Assembly (NCBI GenBank): GCA_016218725.1
Contig: JACRDB010000039.1
Span: 36,409 to 100,408 of the forward strand
Source of the DNA: Deltaproteobacteria bacterium
GTDB taxonomy: Bacteria; Myxococcota_A; Polyangia; Polyangiales; Ga0077539
Direction of reading: 5' to 3'
Length of the DNA: 64,000 nt
The notes under the pieces were generated by a model that did no database searches, was not told where the DNA came from, and saw nothing but the letters and a program-made list of their open reading frames with translations. Below are positions 50,347 through 58,774 of the stretch, piece by piece. The translations under genes were made by a program, and so were the position numbers. The number at the start of each line of letters is the position of its first letter. The stretch's first letter is position 1.

Positions 50347-52818
50347 TCAGAATATCATTCGGTTATTTGAAGGCACACAGCTTCCATCATCCACCAAATC
50401 CAGGGCGAAGTCACCCCCCAACCTTTGCCCGGACATTGGGGTTGGCCTGACGGAAGGGCCAAGAACTGTGGGATAGGGAGGAAGCCCAGGAATGTTGTTC
50501 AATGCCACGGGCATCCCAGTTCCGGCCTCGCCAGGCAGACGAATGGTCGCAGGAATGCCAAGCGATACACCGGAGGAACTCCCGGCTCCGAACCGGATCG
50601 TCCCACCGATGCCAGGCACTGACAGGTTCACGGATAATGGAAGAGTAATTCGATTGTCACAGACCTCGAAGTGAAGGTGAGGAAGCACTGAATTACCTGT
50701 ATCATCAATGTGACCGATTCTTGTTCCCTGAGCCACAAACATCCCGATGCTGACACGCGTAGGCGTCGAGAATGTTCCGGGACCGGCGAGGTGAAGATAC
50801 CTTGATGTATAGACCCAACGTGGGCCTGGTGGCTGCGCCACTCGTGCGGCGCCACGACTAACTATAACGCTGCCTCCGCTCTGTAGAAAGTGCATCAGAG
50901 CCACTTCATTTGCCAGTTGAGAGGAAACGCCAGTTCGAGTCGTGTTCCGAATCATGCCAACGAACCCATCGGCACAGGCCAATACGGGGACCATGTTGGC
51001 GTCAGAGAAACCCGGCACTGCCACCAACTCTGCATATCGGACAAAGTCGATTGCGAATGCGGACAAGCCGCGATGGGTGCCGCTCCATGGACTGTTGTAC
51101 CAGAACCCTCGCAAGCCATAGTGGCATGACGAAAATCCAGCGAGGATGTTACCAATAAACGGAATAATTGAGAGCGCCGAACCGACCACGTTTCGATAGC
51201 CGAAACCGCCCGCGGTGAAGTGCATACCAGAGGGCCACGGCGACTTGATGGACAGTTCAAGATCCTGATTCTCTCTTGGCACGAAACCAGGGAGAATCTT
51301 CTGCGCATGATTCTCCGCTCCCTCCGGAAGAACTGTGAGCGCAATGCCACTCCACTCCCACCCACCTGCCACGCGACCGATTTGCAGTAAGACGTCTCCG
51401 TACAACACCTCGCCACGCCAACCACTGGATCTAACGATGGCTTTGTCTCCAAGCAAGGTGTCCGGTTCCAAGGCGGCCACCACGCCACTTGACTGTTGAA
51501 GGTCCTTTAGGAGAATCGCCAGAGCCTCTTCTCGCTCTACAAAGGAAAACTCTCCGGCAGCGGCGCCGACCGAAAAATGGCTCCTCGATGCCAGTTGCTT
51601 CAGACCTTGAGTATCCTTGTTCGCAAGTGCTCTGGAGAGCTTCGCGACGAGCTGGAGCATGTCCGCAACAATCCAGGCACTTCCCTCCCGAAGGCGATGA
51701 ATGTTCCGTAATGACAGGCCATGAATGCCTCCTTCGCAGCCCGATGAATTCTGGGATAGGGTCGCTAGCTGCGCAGCCTGGCTGTACTCATAGATCGCAC
51801 GTTCGATACTACCATGGTTGAGGAATATGCGTGCGATATTGAAGTGCTGACTCGCCCGTGAGTCATCTGATTGCGGCGCCTTCAGGCACCTCTCATGGGC
51901 TCGGATGGCCTCCTCAGCGTCTCCAAGTTGCTCGTAGCAGAACGCCATCTGCTCAAAGACGTGAGGCAGCAACGATGGCTTGTCACCATACGTAGGTCCG
52001 TACCGACTCTCAAACTCCCTATAGATTTCAATCGCTTCCTGGTGTCGGCCCAGCATCCGCAGATTGTCTCCACACCACAGATGAAGCAGGGCTGCACTCC
52101 CGACGTCCGTCTCCTTCATCACGTTCCGGAGCTCCGTGTTGATGGAGTCGGCGTAGGGAGTGTTGCGTGCTTGTAAGGTCGCCGCCGAGACCTCGCGAAT
52201 CATTGCGCCAGTTTCGGCGGCAGAGGCCGACGACCCTCGAATCTCCTTCCGAAGACGGAGAGGCACTGCCGGCAAGTTGGGCGCCAGGCAGTCTGGCACC
52301 AGGAGGTCGAAGGTAACTCCCCGTGCCGTGAGGTCCTTGGAAGAGTTACTGCGTTGATCGCCTTCGCAGGGCCCACAGCAGCCAGAGGTCTCCCTCGCTG
52401 GAGGGATTTCGTATACTCTTTGCTTGCCCGCTGACCCTCCGAGCTTCGGGTCCTCGTCCCGCGGAATCGATACAAGTGTTGGATCCGGCAGAATCTCGTA
52501 GGGCCTCGGTTTTCGCGCGACGCCCGTCGGTGAGGTCCCACCCCCGTCGTCGAACCGCGCTCTCTGCGACGTTTCTCGCTCCCAGGCAGCGCTGAGCCTG
52601 CCAAGGGAAAAGAAATCAGTGGGTGCCACATCACTTGGCATGATCTCGTAGGATCTTAGCGCCGCAGGGACGGCGGCCTTCGCCGTGTAGGAAGGCGCCT
52701 GATCCGCTCTGCTCTCGGTGGGCGAGGCCGTTTCGACCGGCTTCACGTCGCCGGTCGACCCATTGGCGATCGGACCGGCGTTCGGAAGGATCTCGTACTC
52801 CTTCTTCACCGAAGGCAT
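50347..52818 (-). CDS. M23-type peptidase with TPR region and four N-terminal YEIxP motifs
   Basis: 823 residues. No signal peptide: it starts MPSVKKEYEILPNAG. The motif YEI(L/M/P)P occurs at 8-12, 57-61, 107-111 and 136-140 in an otherwise disordered N-terminal 150 residues. Residues about 215-370 are TPR-like helices (GRHQEAIEIYREFESRYG; EQMAFCYEQLGDAEEAIRAHERCL). The C-terminal domain has lysostaphin-type zinc ligands: GTHRGLSAFAIDF and the HxH of VLPHLHFEVCDN, with SRYLHL between. It should cut peptidoglycan or another peptide polymer. Codon use is clearly less GC-biased than the backbone. It follows the paralogue pair with a 16-base gap. Confidence 0.8.
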   Translation of the reverse strand: MPSVKKEYEILPNAGPIANGSTGDVKPVETASPTESRADQAPSYTAKAAVPAALRSYEIMPSDVAPTDFFSLGRLSAAWERETSQRARFDDGGGTSPTGVARKPRPYEILPDPTLVSIPRDEDPKLGGSAGKQRVYEIPPARETSGCCGPCEGDQRSNSSKDLTARGVTFDLLVPDCLAPNLPAVPLRLRKEIRGSSASAAETGAMIREVSAATLQARNTPYADSINTELRNVMKETDVGSAALLHLWCGDNLRMLGRHQEAIEIYREFESRYGPTYGDKPSLLPHVFEQMAFCYEQLGDAEEAIRAHERCLKAPQSDDSRASQHFNIARIFLNHGSIERAIYEYSQAAQLATLSQNSSGCEGGIHGLSLRNIHRLREGSAWIVADMLQLVAKLSRALANKDTQGLKQLASRSHFSVGAAAGEFSFVEREEALAILLKDLQQSSGVVAALEPDTLLGDKAIVRSSGWRGEVLYGDVLLQIGRVAGGWEWSGIALTVLPEGAENHAQKILPGFVPRENQDLELSIKSPWPSGMHFTAGGFGYRNVVGSALSIIPFIGNILAGFSSCHYGLRGFWYNSPWSGTHRGLSAFAIDFVRYAELVAVPGFSDANMVPVLACADGFVGMIRNTTRTGVSSQLANEVALMHFLQSGGSVIVSRGAARVAQPPGPRWVYTSRYLHLAGPGTFSTPTRVSIGMFVAQGTRIGHIDDTGNSVLPHLHFEVCDNRITLPLSVNLSVPGIGGTIRFGAGSSSGVSLGIPATIRLPGEAGTGMPVALNNIPGLPPYPTVLGPSVRPTPMSGQRLGGDFALDLVDDGSCVPSNNRMIF

Positions 52819-52834
52819 CTCCCTGCTCTTGCCC

Positions 52835-53206
52835 TCACCCGACGTTGTCGCGCCCGCAGACGATGACCTCGATGTCGGCCGTAGGTCCCCCGGGGCCGCT
52901 CATGGAGACGCCGATGCGGTTGTAGGCCATCAGCCGCGTGGTGCTCGACGCCGCGGCCGTGTTTAGCACGCCGATGGTCAACCCCACCGCGTTGACCAGG
53001 GTCTCTCGACTGATCCAGTCCACGCCGTTGTTGGAGCCCCACAGCGTGATGGTGAGCGCCGGGACCGTGCCGCCCACCTTGGTGGCCCGCCACTGGATCA
53101 CCAGCAGGTCGGCGGAGCCCAGCAGGTCGTTGAACTCCGCGCTGCTGTAGCGCTCGTTGGCCCCCTCCCAGATATCGTGAAACACGGGCTGATTGTACTT
53201 ACGCAT
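52835..53206 (-). CDS. Member of an unrecognised small beta-rich family, copy B
   Basis: 123 residues from ATG 53206. Shares with its neighbour the start MRKYNQPVFHDIWEG, the segments LLGSADLLVIQWRATKVGGT, LTITLWGSNNGVDWISRETL and the end EVIVCGRD. The alternating hydrophobic strands and the GSNNGxDW turn suggest a compact beta-sandwich. No signal peptide, membrane segment or catalytic cluster; one cysteine near the C-terminus (VCGRD) is conserved in both copies. Sits between copy A and the M23 gene with gaps of 15 and 16 bases. Confidence 0.75.
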   Translation of the reverse strand: MRKYNQPVFHDIWEGANERYSSAEFNDLLGSADLLVIQWRATKVGGTVPALTITLWGSNNGVDWISRETLVNAVGLTIGVLNTAAASSTTRLMAYNRIGVSMSGPGGPTADIEVIVCGRDNVG

Positions 53207-53221
53207 GATGTCCGTTCTCCC

Positions 53222-53590
53222 TCAAGCGTCCCTGCCACACACGATCAGCTCCACCTCGGCCACGGGGTTGGTCCCCACGAGCGCCACCCCGATCCTACCC
53301 CCGGCCATGGTGCGGGTGCTGGTGGTGCTGTCCACCGCGCCGGTGTTCAACTGCCCCGCCGTCAACACCGCCTGGTTGAGCAGCGTCTCCCGCGGGATCC
53401 AGTCCTTGCCATTGTCCGAGCCGTACAGCGTCAGCGTCAGCTTCGGGCCCGTCCCACCCACGCTCGTCGCGCGCCACTGCAACACGAAGACCTCCGCGGA
53501 GCCTAGCAGCTCGTTGTGCTCGGCGCCCGTGAACCGCTCCGTCGTGCCTTCCACGATGTCATGGTAGACCACCTTGTTGTAACGCCGCAT
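53222..53590 (-). CDS. Member of an unrecognised small beta-rich family, copy A
   Basis: 122 residues from ATG 53590, preceded by AGGAGGAG. First gene of the set that ends at 48994. It parallels copy B throughout: MRRYNKVVYHDIVEGTTERF, LLGSAEVFVLQWRATSVGGT, LTLTLYGSDNGKDWIPRETL, and ending ELIVCGRDA. The two copies retain their length and all the main motifs, so both are probably functional. A structural, carbohydrate-binding or assembly role would fit the fold pattern, but there is no direct evidence. Transcription probably starts at the G11-spaced promoter upstream. Confidence 0.78.
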   Translation of the reverse strand: MRRYNKVVYHDIVEGTTERFTGAEHNELLGSAEVFVLQWRATSVGGTGPKLTLTLYGSDNGKDWIPRETLLNQAVLTAGQLNTGAVDSTTSTRTMAGGRIGVALVGTNPVAEVELIVCGRDA

Positions 53591-53629
53591 CGTCGCGCTC
53601 CTCCTACGGCCGCTCTCCGTGTGCGTGGG

Positions 53630-53661
53630 AGCGTAGCGCCCCCCCCCCCTACGTTTGTCAA
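53630..53661 (-). promoter_or_regulatory. Candidate promoter with an 11-G tract in its spacer
   Basis: On the minus strand TTGACA lies at 53661-53656, followed by AACGTA, eleven consecutive G (53649-53639), CGC and TACGCT (53635-53630). The spacer is 20 bases to TACGCT, longer than the preferred 17-18; loss of two or three G would make it optimal. An A-rich stretch just upstream could act as an UP element. Slippage in such a tract is a known means of phase variation in other bacteria. Confidence 0.5.
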
Positions 53662-53761
53662 GCAAATTCGTACACGCCGTCCATTTCTTTTTTTCTCCCC
53701 TAATTTCCGGTAATTCTGGTATGGTGTCGGACTCCGTGGCGCGTCCGGCGCGCTCGCGGTC

Positions 53762-55033
53762 CTACCGCACCGCGGGGTTGCGGTACTCGAAGGGCGCCCG
53801 CACCCGGAGCCGTGAGCGACCGAGCGCCGCGGGGATGGGCGGGAGCCTCGCCGCGCTCACCGCCGCGAGCACGTTGCGATCGAAGACGTCCACGCCACTC
53901 CGACGCCGAACCGCCGCGGCGCGCACGGTGCCGTCGCCCTCGATGACGAACTCCAGGATCACCGTCCCCTGCCGGAGCTGGAGCGCGTCCTCGAGCGGGA
54001 ACGCATGCTCCCAGAGCGGGTGCAGCCTCCGCCGCACCTCGTGAAAGTACCGCACGTAGCGCGCGTCGTCGGAGGTGAGGGAGAGCACTCCGTCGTCGTC
54101 GCCGACGGGCCGGGCGCTGCCCCCGCGGCCCGCGGAGCCGCCGGAGCCGGGAGCCCCGCCGAGGGCCGCTCCGCCCACGCCCGGCGCGCGCTCGGGCCCG
54201 TCCTGGAGCGAGGCGGAGACATACGCGCGCACCAGGCTCGCGGCGAGGAAATTGGCGCTCTGGTCGTCCCGGGGCCGAGGGTCCAGCGCCTCCGACGTGG
54301 TGGACGCATGCCCCTGCTCCAACGGCGGACGACCCGTGCGCACGGGCCCCTCGGCCCGCTCCGCGCGGCCCCTCACGTCGTCCTGGACGCCAGCTCCCAC
54401 GCGCCGACGCGCGCCGGGGTCGGGCCTCGGGCGCAGCGCCTCCAGCGACGGAGGCTCCACCGGGGCGCCCGCGGTCACCCATGAAGCGCGGCCCAGGTCC
54501 GCCCCCACCGCGGGGCGCTCCGGCGCGTCCGGCGCACGAAAGAGTAGTATCCCCTGCCCCGTCGCCAGCCCCGGGTCCACGTCGGGGTTCGGCGTCCGAC
54601 GGTCGTCCTGCGGCGAAGTCCTCGCGCGGGCCGTGCGAATCCGCTGCTCCTGGTCGTGGTCCAGGGTGTTCAGGAGCCTGGGATCCAGGTTCAAGGTGTC
54701 GGCCCTCGCGGCCAAAAGGCGCCCTCGCTCCGCGCTCCGGCGGTCACCCCCCTCGCCCGGGTTCTCCGCCGAGAGGTTCTGCGCCGACCGCGAGCCCCCG
54801 AGGAGCACCCTCGCCGGCTCGTCCCTCCGCGTCGGGGACGGCGCCGTGGCCGCATTCTCCGCGCGAAGTTGGAAGGGCCTCGGGGCCTCCTCAAGCTCCA
54901 CCTCCACCGGTGCTGCCAGCCCTGGCGTCGCAGCGCGCGCCCGCAGGCTCGGAGAGGCCACCGCCGCCACCGACAGCAGACCCCCGTGCGCCAGCACCGA
55001 CGCCCCCCACCACCACTGCCAGCGCCCTCGCAT
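53762..55033 (-). CDS. TonB-family protein with C-terminal TonB domain
   Basis: 423 residues from ATG 55033; a GTG two codons earlier is possible. One N-terminal membrane helix (WGASVLAHGGLLSVAAVASP), then a long low-complexity periplasmic region rich in Arg, Ala and Pro, and a C-terminal TonB-type domain from about residue 325 (RYFHEVRRRLHPLWEHAFPL; GTVILEFVIEGDGTVRAAAV; GVDVFDRNVLAAVSAARLPPIP). It would pass energy or force from an inner-membrane motor to an outer-membrane partner. No exbB or exbD is present here. Divergent from lpxK. Confidence 0.82.
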   Translation of the reverse strand: MRGRWQWWWGASVLAHGGLLSVAAVASPSLRARAATPGLAAPVEVELEEAPRPFQLRAENAATAPSPTRRDEPARVLLGGSRSAQNLSAENPGEGGDRRSAERGRLLAARADTLNLDPRLLNTLDHDQEQRIRTARARTSPQDDRRTPNPDVDPGLATGQGILLFRAPDAPERPAVGADLGRASWVTAGAPVEPPSLEALRPRPDPGARRRVGAGVQDDVRGRAERAEGPVRTGRPPLEQGHASTTSEALDPRPRDDQSANFLAASLVRAYVSASLQDGPERAPGVGGAALGGAPGSGGSAGRGGSARPVGDDDGVLSLTSDDARYVRYFHEVRRRLHPLWEHAFPLEDALQLRQGTVILEFVIEGDGTVRAAAVRRRSGVDVFDRNVLAAVSAARLPPIPAALGRSRLRVRAPFEYRNPAVR

Positions 55034-55110
55034 GCTCACTCCAACTGTACGGCGCCCGGAAGGAAGCGCTACATCATGTTCCGACGCGCGAAGCCCGGAA
55101 ATCGTTCTCC

Positions 55111-56037
55111 ATGCGCCTCCTCTCTCGCCTCTCCGACGCCTGGACCGTCGCCTCGGAGCTGCGGCACGCGCTCCGCACCCCCAGGAGGGTGCCCGGGATC
55201 GTCTGTGTCTCGGTGGGCGGTCTGCGCGTGGGCGGCGTGGGCAAGAGCCTCGTAGCGCGCGCCGTGGCCGCTCTCTACGCGGACGCCGGCGTGCCCTCGG
55301 CCATCGTCCTGCGCGGCTATCGAGGGAGCGCCCGGGGGCCCCAACAGGTACATGCCTACAGTAACCCACAGGTGGTCGGGGACGAGGCCCTGGAGCACGC
55401 CCGGGAGGGATTCACCGTGTGGGTGGCCCGCGAGCGCGTCGAGGGGGTCGCGCGCGCGCGCGAGGGAGGCGCGGTGGTGGCGGTGCTGGACGATGGCTTT
55501 CAGCACCACGCCCTGGCCCGGGACCTGGACCTGGTGCTGGTCACCGCGGCGGACGCCTGCGCCTCCACGCTCCCCGCGGGGCCCCTGCGGGAGCCCGTCG
55601 GGGCCCTGGGCCGCGCGGACGGGGTGCTCACCCTGGACCCGGAGCCCTTCCGCGTGGGCGCCCTGTGCCCGACGGCCCTCGGGCTGGAGCTCCGGGGCCT
55701 CCGTGACGCCCAGGGCGCCCTCGAAGACGTGGCGCGCTGGCGTGGCGCGCGGGTGCGCCTGGTGACGGGCATCGCCCGCCCCGAGAGGGTCTCCGGCCTC
55801 CTGGCACGCAACGGCTTGGAGCCTTGCCAGCACTGGCAGTATCCCGACCACCACCCGATCCCAACCGCCGCCTGGACCACCCCCGGCGCGGACCTGGTGC
55901 TCACCACCGCCAAGGACGCCGCCAGGAGCGACCCCTGGGCCTCGGCCGAGGGCCCTCCCCGACGGACCGTAGCCGTGAGGACCACGCTCCCGGGCGACCT
56001 CTCGGCGCGGCTCCTCGGCCTGGCCCCGCGAAGGTAG
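55111..56037 (+). CDS. lpxK: Tetraacyldisaccharide 4'-kinase
   Basis: 308 residues from ATG 55111. LpxK phosphorylates the lipid A disaccharide on the inner membrane. Seen: the P-loop region VCVSVGGLRVGGVGKSLVARA (GGVGKS in place of the usual GGTGKT), RGYRGSARG, and the signature AVVAVLDDGFQHHALARDLDLV. The C-terminal part has GIARPERVSGLLARNG and DHHPIP, also typical. It shows that this organism makes lipid A. An inverted repeat follows the stop. Confidence 0.93.
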   Translation: MRLLSRLSDAWTVASELRHALRTPRRVPGIVCVSVGGLRVGGVGKSLVARAVAALYADAGVPSAIVLRGYRGSARGPQQVHAYSNPQVVGDEALEHAREGFTVWVARERVEGVARAREGGAVVAVLDDGFQHHALARDLDLVLVTAADACASTLPAGPLREPVGALGRADGVLTLDPEPFRVGALCPTALGLELRGLRDAQGALEDVARWRGARVRLVTGIARPERVSGLLARNGLEPCQHWQYPDHHPIPTAAWTTPGADLVLTTAKDAARSDPWASAEGPPRRTVAVRTTLPGDLSARLLGLAPRR

Positions 56038-56060
56038 GCGCAGAGCGTGCGCGCTGCGCC
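56037..56060 (+). other. Inverted repeat after the lpxK stop
   Basis: GGCGCAG and CTGCGCC form seven perfect pairs around a ten-base GC-rich loop. It lies at the end of lpxK in the 108-base gap before ric. There is no U-run, so it may act as a weak terminator or a 3' stability hairpin only. Confidence 0.3.
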
Positions 56061-56145
56061 TGCGGTGCGTAGGCCAGGGAGGCTGCAAGGGCTGGAAACT
56101 CCTGGAAGAACCGGGCTGGCCCCGGGCTTGCTCCAGCACCCGGAC

Positions 56146-56856
56146 ATGAGTCCACCGAGCTGGGCGGAGCTGCCCGTGGGGCAGCTCGCGATGAGCGTCC
56201 CCCATGCCTCAACCGTCTTCGAGCGCTGCGGGATTGACTACTGTTGTGGTGGGTCCGTGACGCTCCGCGTGGCGTGCGCGCGCAGCGGCGTCTCGCTGGA
56301 GGAGGTGCTGACGCTCCTGGAGGCGCGGAGCACCGTGCGCGACCCGACCTTCGTGGATTGGACCCGGGAGCCCCTCTCCAGGGTCGTGGAGCACCTGGTG
56401 GACACGCACCACCGGTACACCCGCGAGGCGCTCCGCCGGGCCACGGAGCTCCTCGTCAAGGTGCGCGCGGCCCACCGTGATCGGCACCCGGAGCTCGACG
56501 AGCTCCAGCGCGTCTTCGCCGCCCTCGCGGCGGAGCTCGGCCCCCACCTCGACAGCGAGGAGCACACGCTCTTCCCCGCCGCCGTCGCCTGGGAGAGGGA
56601 TCGCTCGCCGCCCGCGGGGCTCCCGGGCTCCCTGCGGACCCTGGTGTCCGAGCACGAGACCGCCGGCGCGCTCCTGACGCGCATGTACACCCTCACCCGA
56701 GGCTACGCCCTGCCCCACGACGCCTGCGGGCGCTACGCGGCGCTCTATGAGCTCCTCCAGGGCCTCCAGGCGGACCTCCACCGGCACATCGCCCTGGAGT
56801 CCGAGGTGCTCTTCCCGAGGCTCCTTGGGGGCACCCAGGGACCGCCCACGCCCTGA
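56146..56856 (+). CDS. ric: Iron-sulfur cluster repair di-iron protein (RIC/YtfE/ScdA)
   Basis: 236 residues from ATG 56146. The N-terminal DUF542 part has the paired-cysteine motif in FERCGIDYCCGGSVTL, preceded by PVGQLAMSVPHASTVF. The C-terminal hemerythrin-like four-helix bundle carries the di-iron ligands: HLVDTHHRYTREAL, HLDSEEHTLFPAA, VSEHETAGALL and HRHIALESEVLFPR. RIC proteins restore Fe-S clusters after nitric oxide or oxidative damage. It ends three bases from the convergent RNB nuclease gene. Confidence 0.94.
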   Translation: MSPPSWAELPVGQLAMSVPHASTVFERCGIDYCCGGSVTLRVACARSGVSLEEVLTLLEARSTVRDPTFVDWTREPLSRVVEHLVDTHHRYTREALRRATELLVKVRAAHRDRHPELDELQRVFAALAAELGPHLDSEEHTLFPAAVAWERDRSPPAGLPGSLRTLVSEHETAGALLTRMYTLTRGYALPHDACGRYAALYELLQGLQADLHRHIALESEVLFPRLLGGTQGPPTP

Positions 56857-56859
56857 CGG

Positions 56860-58461
56860 CTACTCTGCGGCGAGGGGCCGGAGCACCCAGCGCTGCCGGG
56901 ACCCGTCGCGGCGCAGCACCCGCAGCGCGAGCCGTGACCCCAGGCGCAGCGTCCAGCGCGGCGCGCCTGCCACCCGGAGACGCACCCTGGTGGCCTCCAC
57001 GGGTCCCCCGAGAAGCTCCGAGAGGTCCACGTGGTAGACCTTTACGTCCATGGGTGGGTCGTCGAGGGTCACGTGCACGCGGCCGTCCTCGAAGCCCACC
57101 ACCACGCCCGAGCGCACCGCCCGGGCCTCCTCCGGGAGGCGTAGCTCGGCCCCGAAGAGCGCGTCCAGCGCGGCGGCGTTGACCGCCCGGTTCACCGACG
57201 CCTGCACCACCTTGGACCGGTTGGCCGCGGCCACCACCCGGAGCCTCAGGGCCTCGTCGTCCGGAGCGCCCGGCCTGGGCGCGCTCCCCGCCCCGAGGGC
57301 CTCCAGGAGCTCCTTGTGGAGAAACACCCCGACCACCTCGCGCATGGGCGCCGAGAAGCGCGCGTAGGCCCGCGCGCCGACGCCGTGGTGCCCCCCCGGC
57401 TCGGCGGAGAAGCTCCCCGGGAAGTTCGTCACCAGCGCCTGGCGGTGCAGCGCCCGGCCCAGGTCCCCGCCGGGGCCCTCCACGGGGACGCGGGAGAGGA
57501 ACAGCGACAGGGGCTCCGAGGCGGGCGACCAGCACCAGTCGGGCCCGTGGCCCCACTCCGCCGCGAGCTCCTGCGACAGGGCCGCAAAGTGCGCCAGTCG
57601 CGCGGGCTCCGGCGCCGGGTGCACCCGGTAGATGGGCTGCACCTGCGACGCCATGGGCCCCAGGGACGCCTCCTGCAGGAGCCTCGCGCCCTCCATGTTG
57701 CAAAGCAGCGAGACCTGCTCGTTGTACCGGTCCGCCGCCGCGTGGCGCCGGTCCAGCCGCACGAAGGCCAGCCCCGAGCCCCCGTCGATCACCACCTCCA
57801 CGTTGGTGCGGCTGTACTGCACCACCCCCGCCAGCTCCGCCCGCGTGATCCGGCGCCGCCCCACGGCCTCCAGCGCCCGGAGCGAGGGCCCCCAGGGCTC
57901 CGTCGCCCAGGGGTGTTCGGGGGCCTCCAGGAAGGCCGTGACCCCCTCGTAGGTGAGCTGGGCGCGGGAGCGCACCCGCGCCCGGAGGACCTTTGTTGCA
58001 GTGCAACATCCCACGTCGTCCACGTCCATCTGGAACACCAGCGCGCGGCGTGGGACCCCCGGAAGGAGCGACACCTGGCCCTCGGACAGCTTCCTCGGGA
58101 GCATCGGGACGCTGCGACCGGGGAGGTAGATCGTCGCGCCGCGGCGGAGGGCCTCGGCGAAGAGGTGGGTCCCCGGCGGGGCGCAGGCCAGCGGGTCCGC
58201 CAGCGCATACCACACCGTGAAGCGCGCGCGCTGCGCGTCCCCCGCGCCGCGGTCCTCGATGTAGAGCGCCTGGTCGAGGTCCCGGCTGTCCGGGTTGTCC
58301 ACGGTGACGAAGGGCAGCGCCTCCAGGTCCCCGAGGGTCGGGTCGTCGACCCCGGCGTCCCGGAGGAACGCATCGGTCTCTCGGAGGACCTCCGGGGGGA
58401 ACTCCTCCGAGAGACCATGCCCCTCAAGAATGGCGTCCAGCGCCGAGGTGAAGGTCCCCAT
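56860..58461 (-). CDS. RNB-domain exoribonuclease (RNase II/R-like)
   Basis: 533 residues. The RNB metal site is clear: FVTVDNPDSRDLDQALYIED, with the aspartates that bind the two magnesium ions, then VWYALADP and GRSVPMLPRKLSEGQVSLLPG. RNVE-like YSRTNVEVVIDGGSG, FSAPMREVVGVFLHKELL and a C-terminal S1-like region (GVVVGFEDGRVHVTLDDPP) follow. The N-terminal cold-shock domains of RNase II and R are missing, so this is a short form. It would degrade RNA 3' to 5'. It contains the second TTGCA palindrome. Confidence 0.88.
   Translation of the reverse strand: MGTFTSALDAILEGHGLSEEFPPEVLRETDAFLRDAGVDDPTLGDLEALPFVTVDNPDSRDLDQALYIEDRGAGDAQRARFTVWYALADPLACAPPGTHLFAEALRRGATIYLPGRSVPMLPRKLSEGQVSLLPGVPRRALVFQMDVDDVGCCTATKVLRARVRSRAQLTYEGVTAFLEAPEHPWATEPWGPSLRALEAVGRRRITRAELAGVVQYSRTNVEVVIDGGSGLAFVRLDRRHAAADRYNEQVSLLCNMEGARLLQEASLGPMASQVQPIYRVHPAPEPARLAHFAALSQELAAEWGHGPDWCWSPASEPLSLFLSRVPVEGPGGDLGRALHRQALVTNFPGSFSAEPGGHHGVGARAYARFSAPMREVVGVFLHKELLEALGAGSAPRPGAPDDEALRLRVVAAANRSKVVQASVNRAVNAAALDALFGAELRLPEEARAVRSGVVVGFEDGRVHVTLDDPPMDVKVYHVDLSELLGGPVEATRVRLRVAGAPRWTLRLGSRLALRVLRRDGSRQRWVLRPLAAE
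57994..58008. repeat. 15-bp palindrome TGTTGCA-G-TGCAACA
   Basis: An exact second copy of the palindromic core seen at 47708-47732, here inside the RNB nuclease gene. A degraded relative (ATGTTGCAGCGCAGCACAAC) lies at 59702-59721 in a lipoprotein gene. This could be a dispersed genomic word or a protein-binding site. Confidence 0.4.
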
Positions 58462-58538
58462 CAGGGCCTCACCATCGGGGGCCCTGGCTGAACCCGGTGC
58501 GGACTCCGTGCCTCACCGTCGACGACGGTCCACAGGGC

Positions 58539-58706
58539 CTACCGCACGATCACCGTGGCGGGCTGGGCCACCACCACGGGCTGGGCGACCCTCACCGGGG
58601 CCACATAGACCGGCCGAGGACGGGCGCGTACCACGCAGGCCTGCAGCGCGACGGAGAAGACCAGGAGCGACAGCACAGGGAGAACCAGCTTCTTCAAAGA
58701 CTTCAT
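58539..58706 (-). CDS. Small lipoprotein, 55 residues
   Basis: Start ATG 58706 is fixed by GGAGGT six bases upstream; an ATG four codons earlier lacks such a site. Lipoprotein signal MKSLKKLVLPVLSLL, then LVFSVALQAC (Cys24). The mature part is only 32 residues, rich in Val, Ala, Pro and Arg (VVRARPRPVYVAPVRVAQPV). Very small Pro/Val-rich lipoproteins of this kind are common in Gram-negative envelopes and lack a known role. Confidence 0.75.
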   Translation of the reverse strand: MKSLKKLVLPVLSLLVFSVALQACVVRARPRPVYVAPVRVAQPVVVAQPATVIVR

Positions 58707-58774
58707 GGAGACCTCCATGCCGGAGAGAAAAGCACAACCGATGCCACCGTTGGAAGCTCGATCGACCCTCCGCG

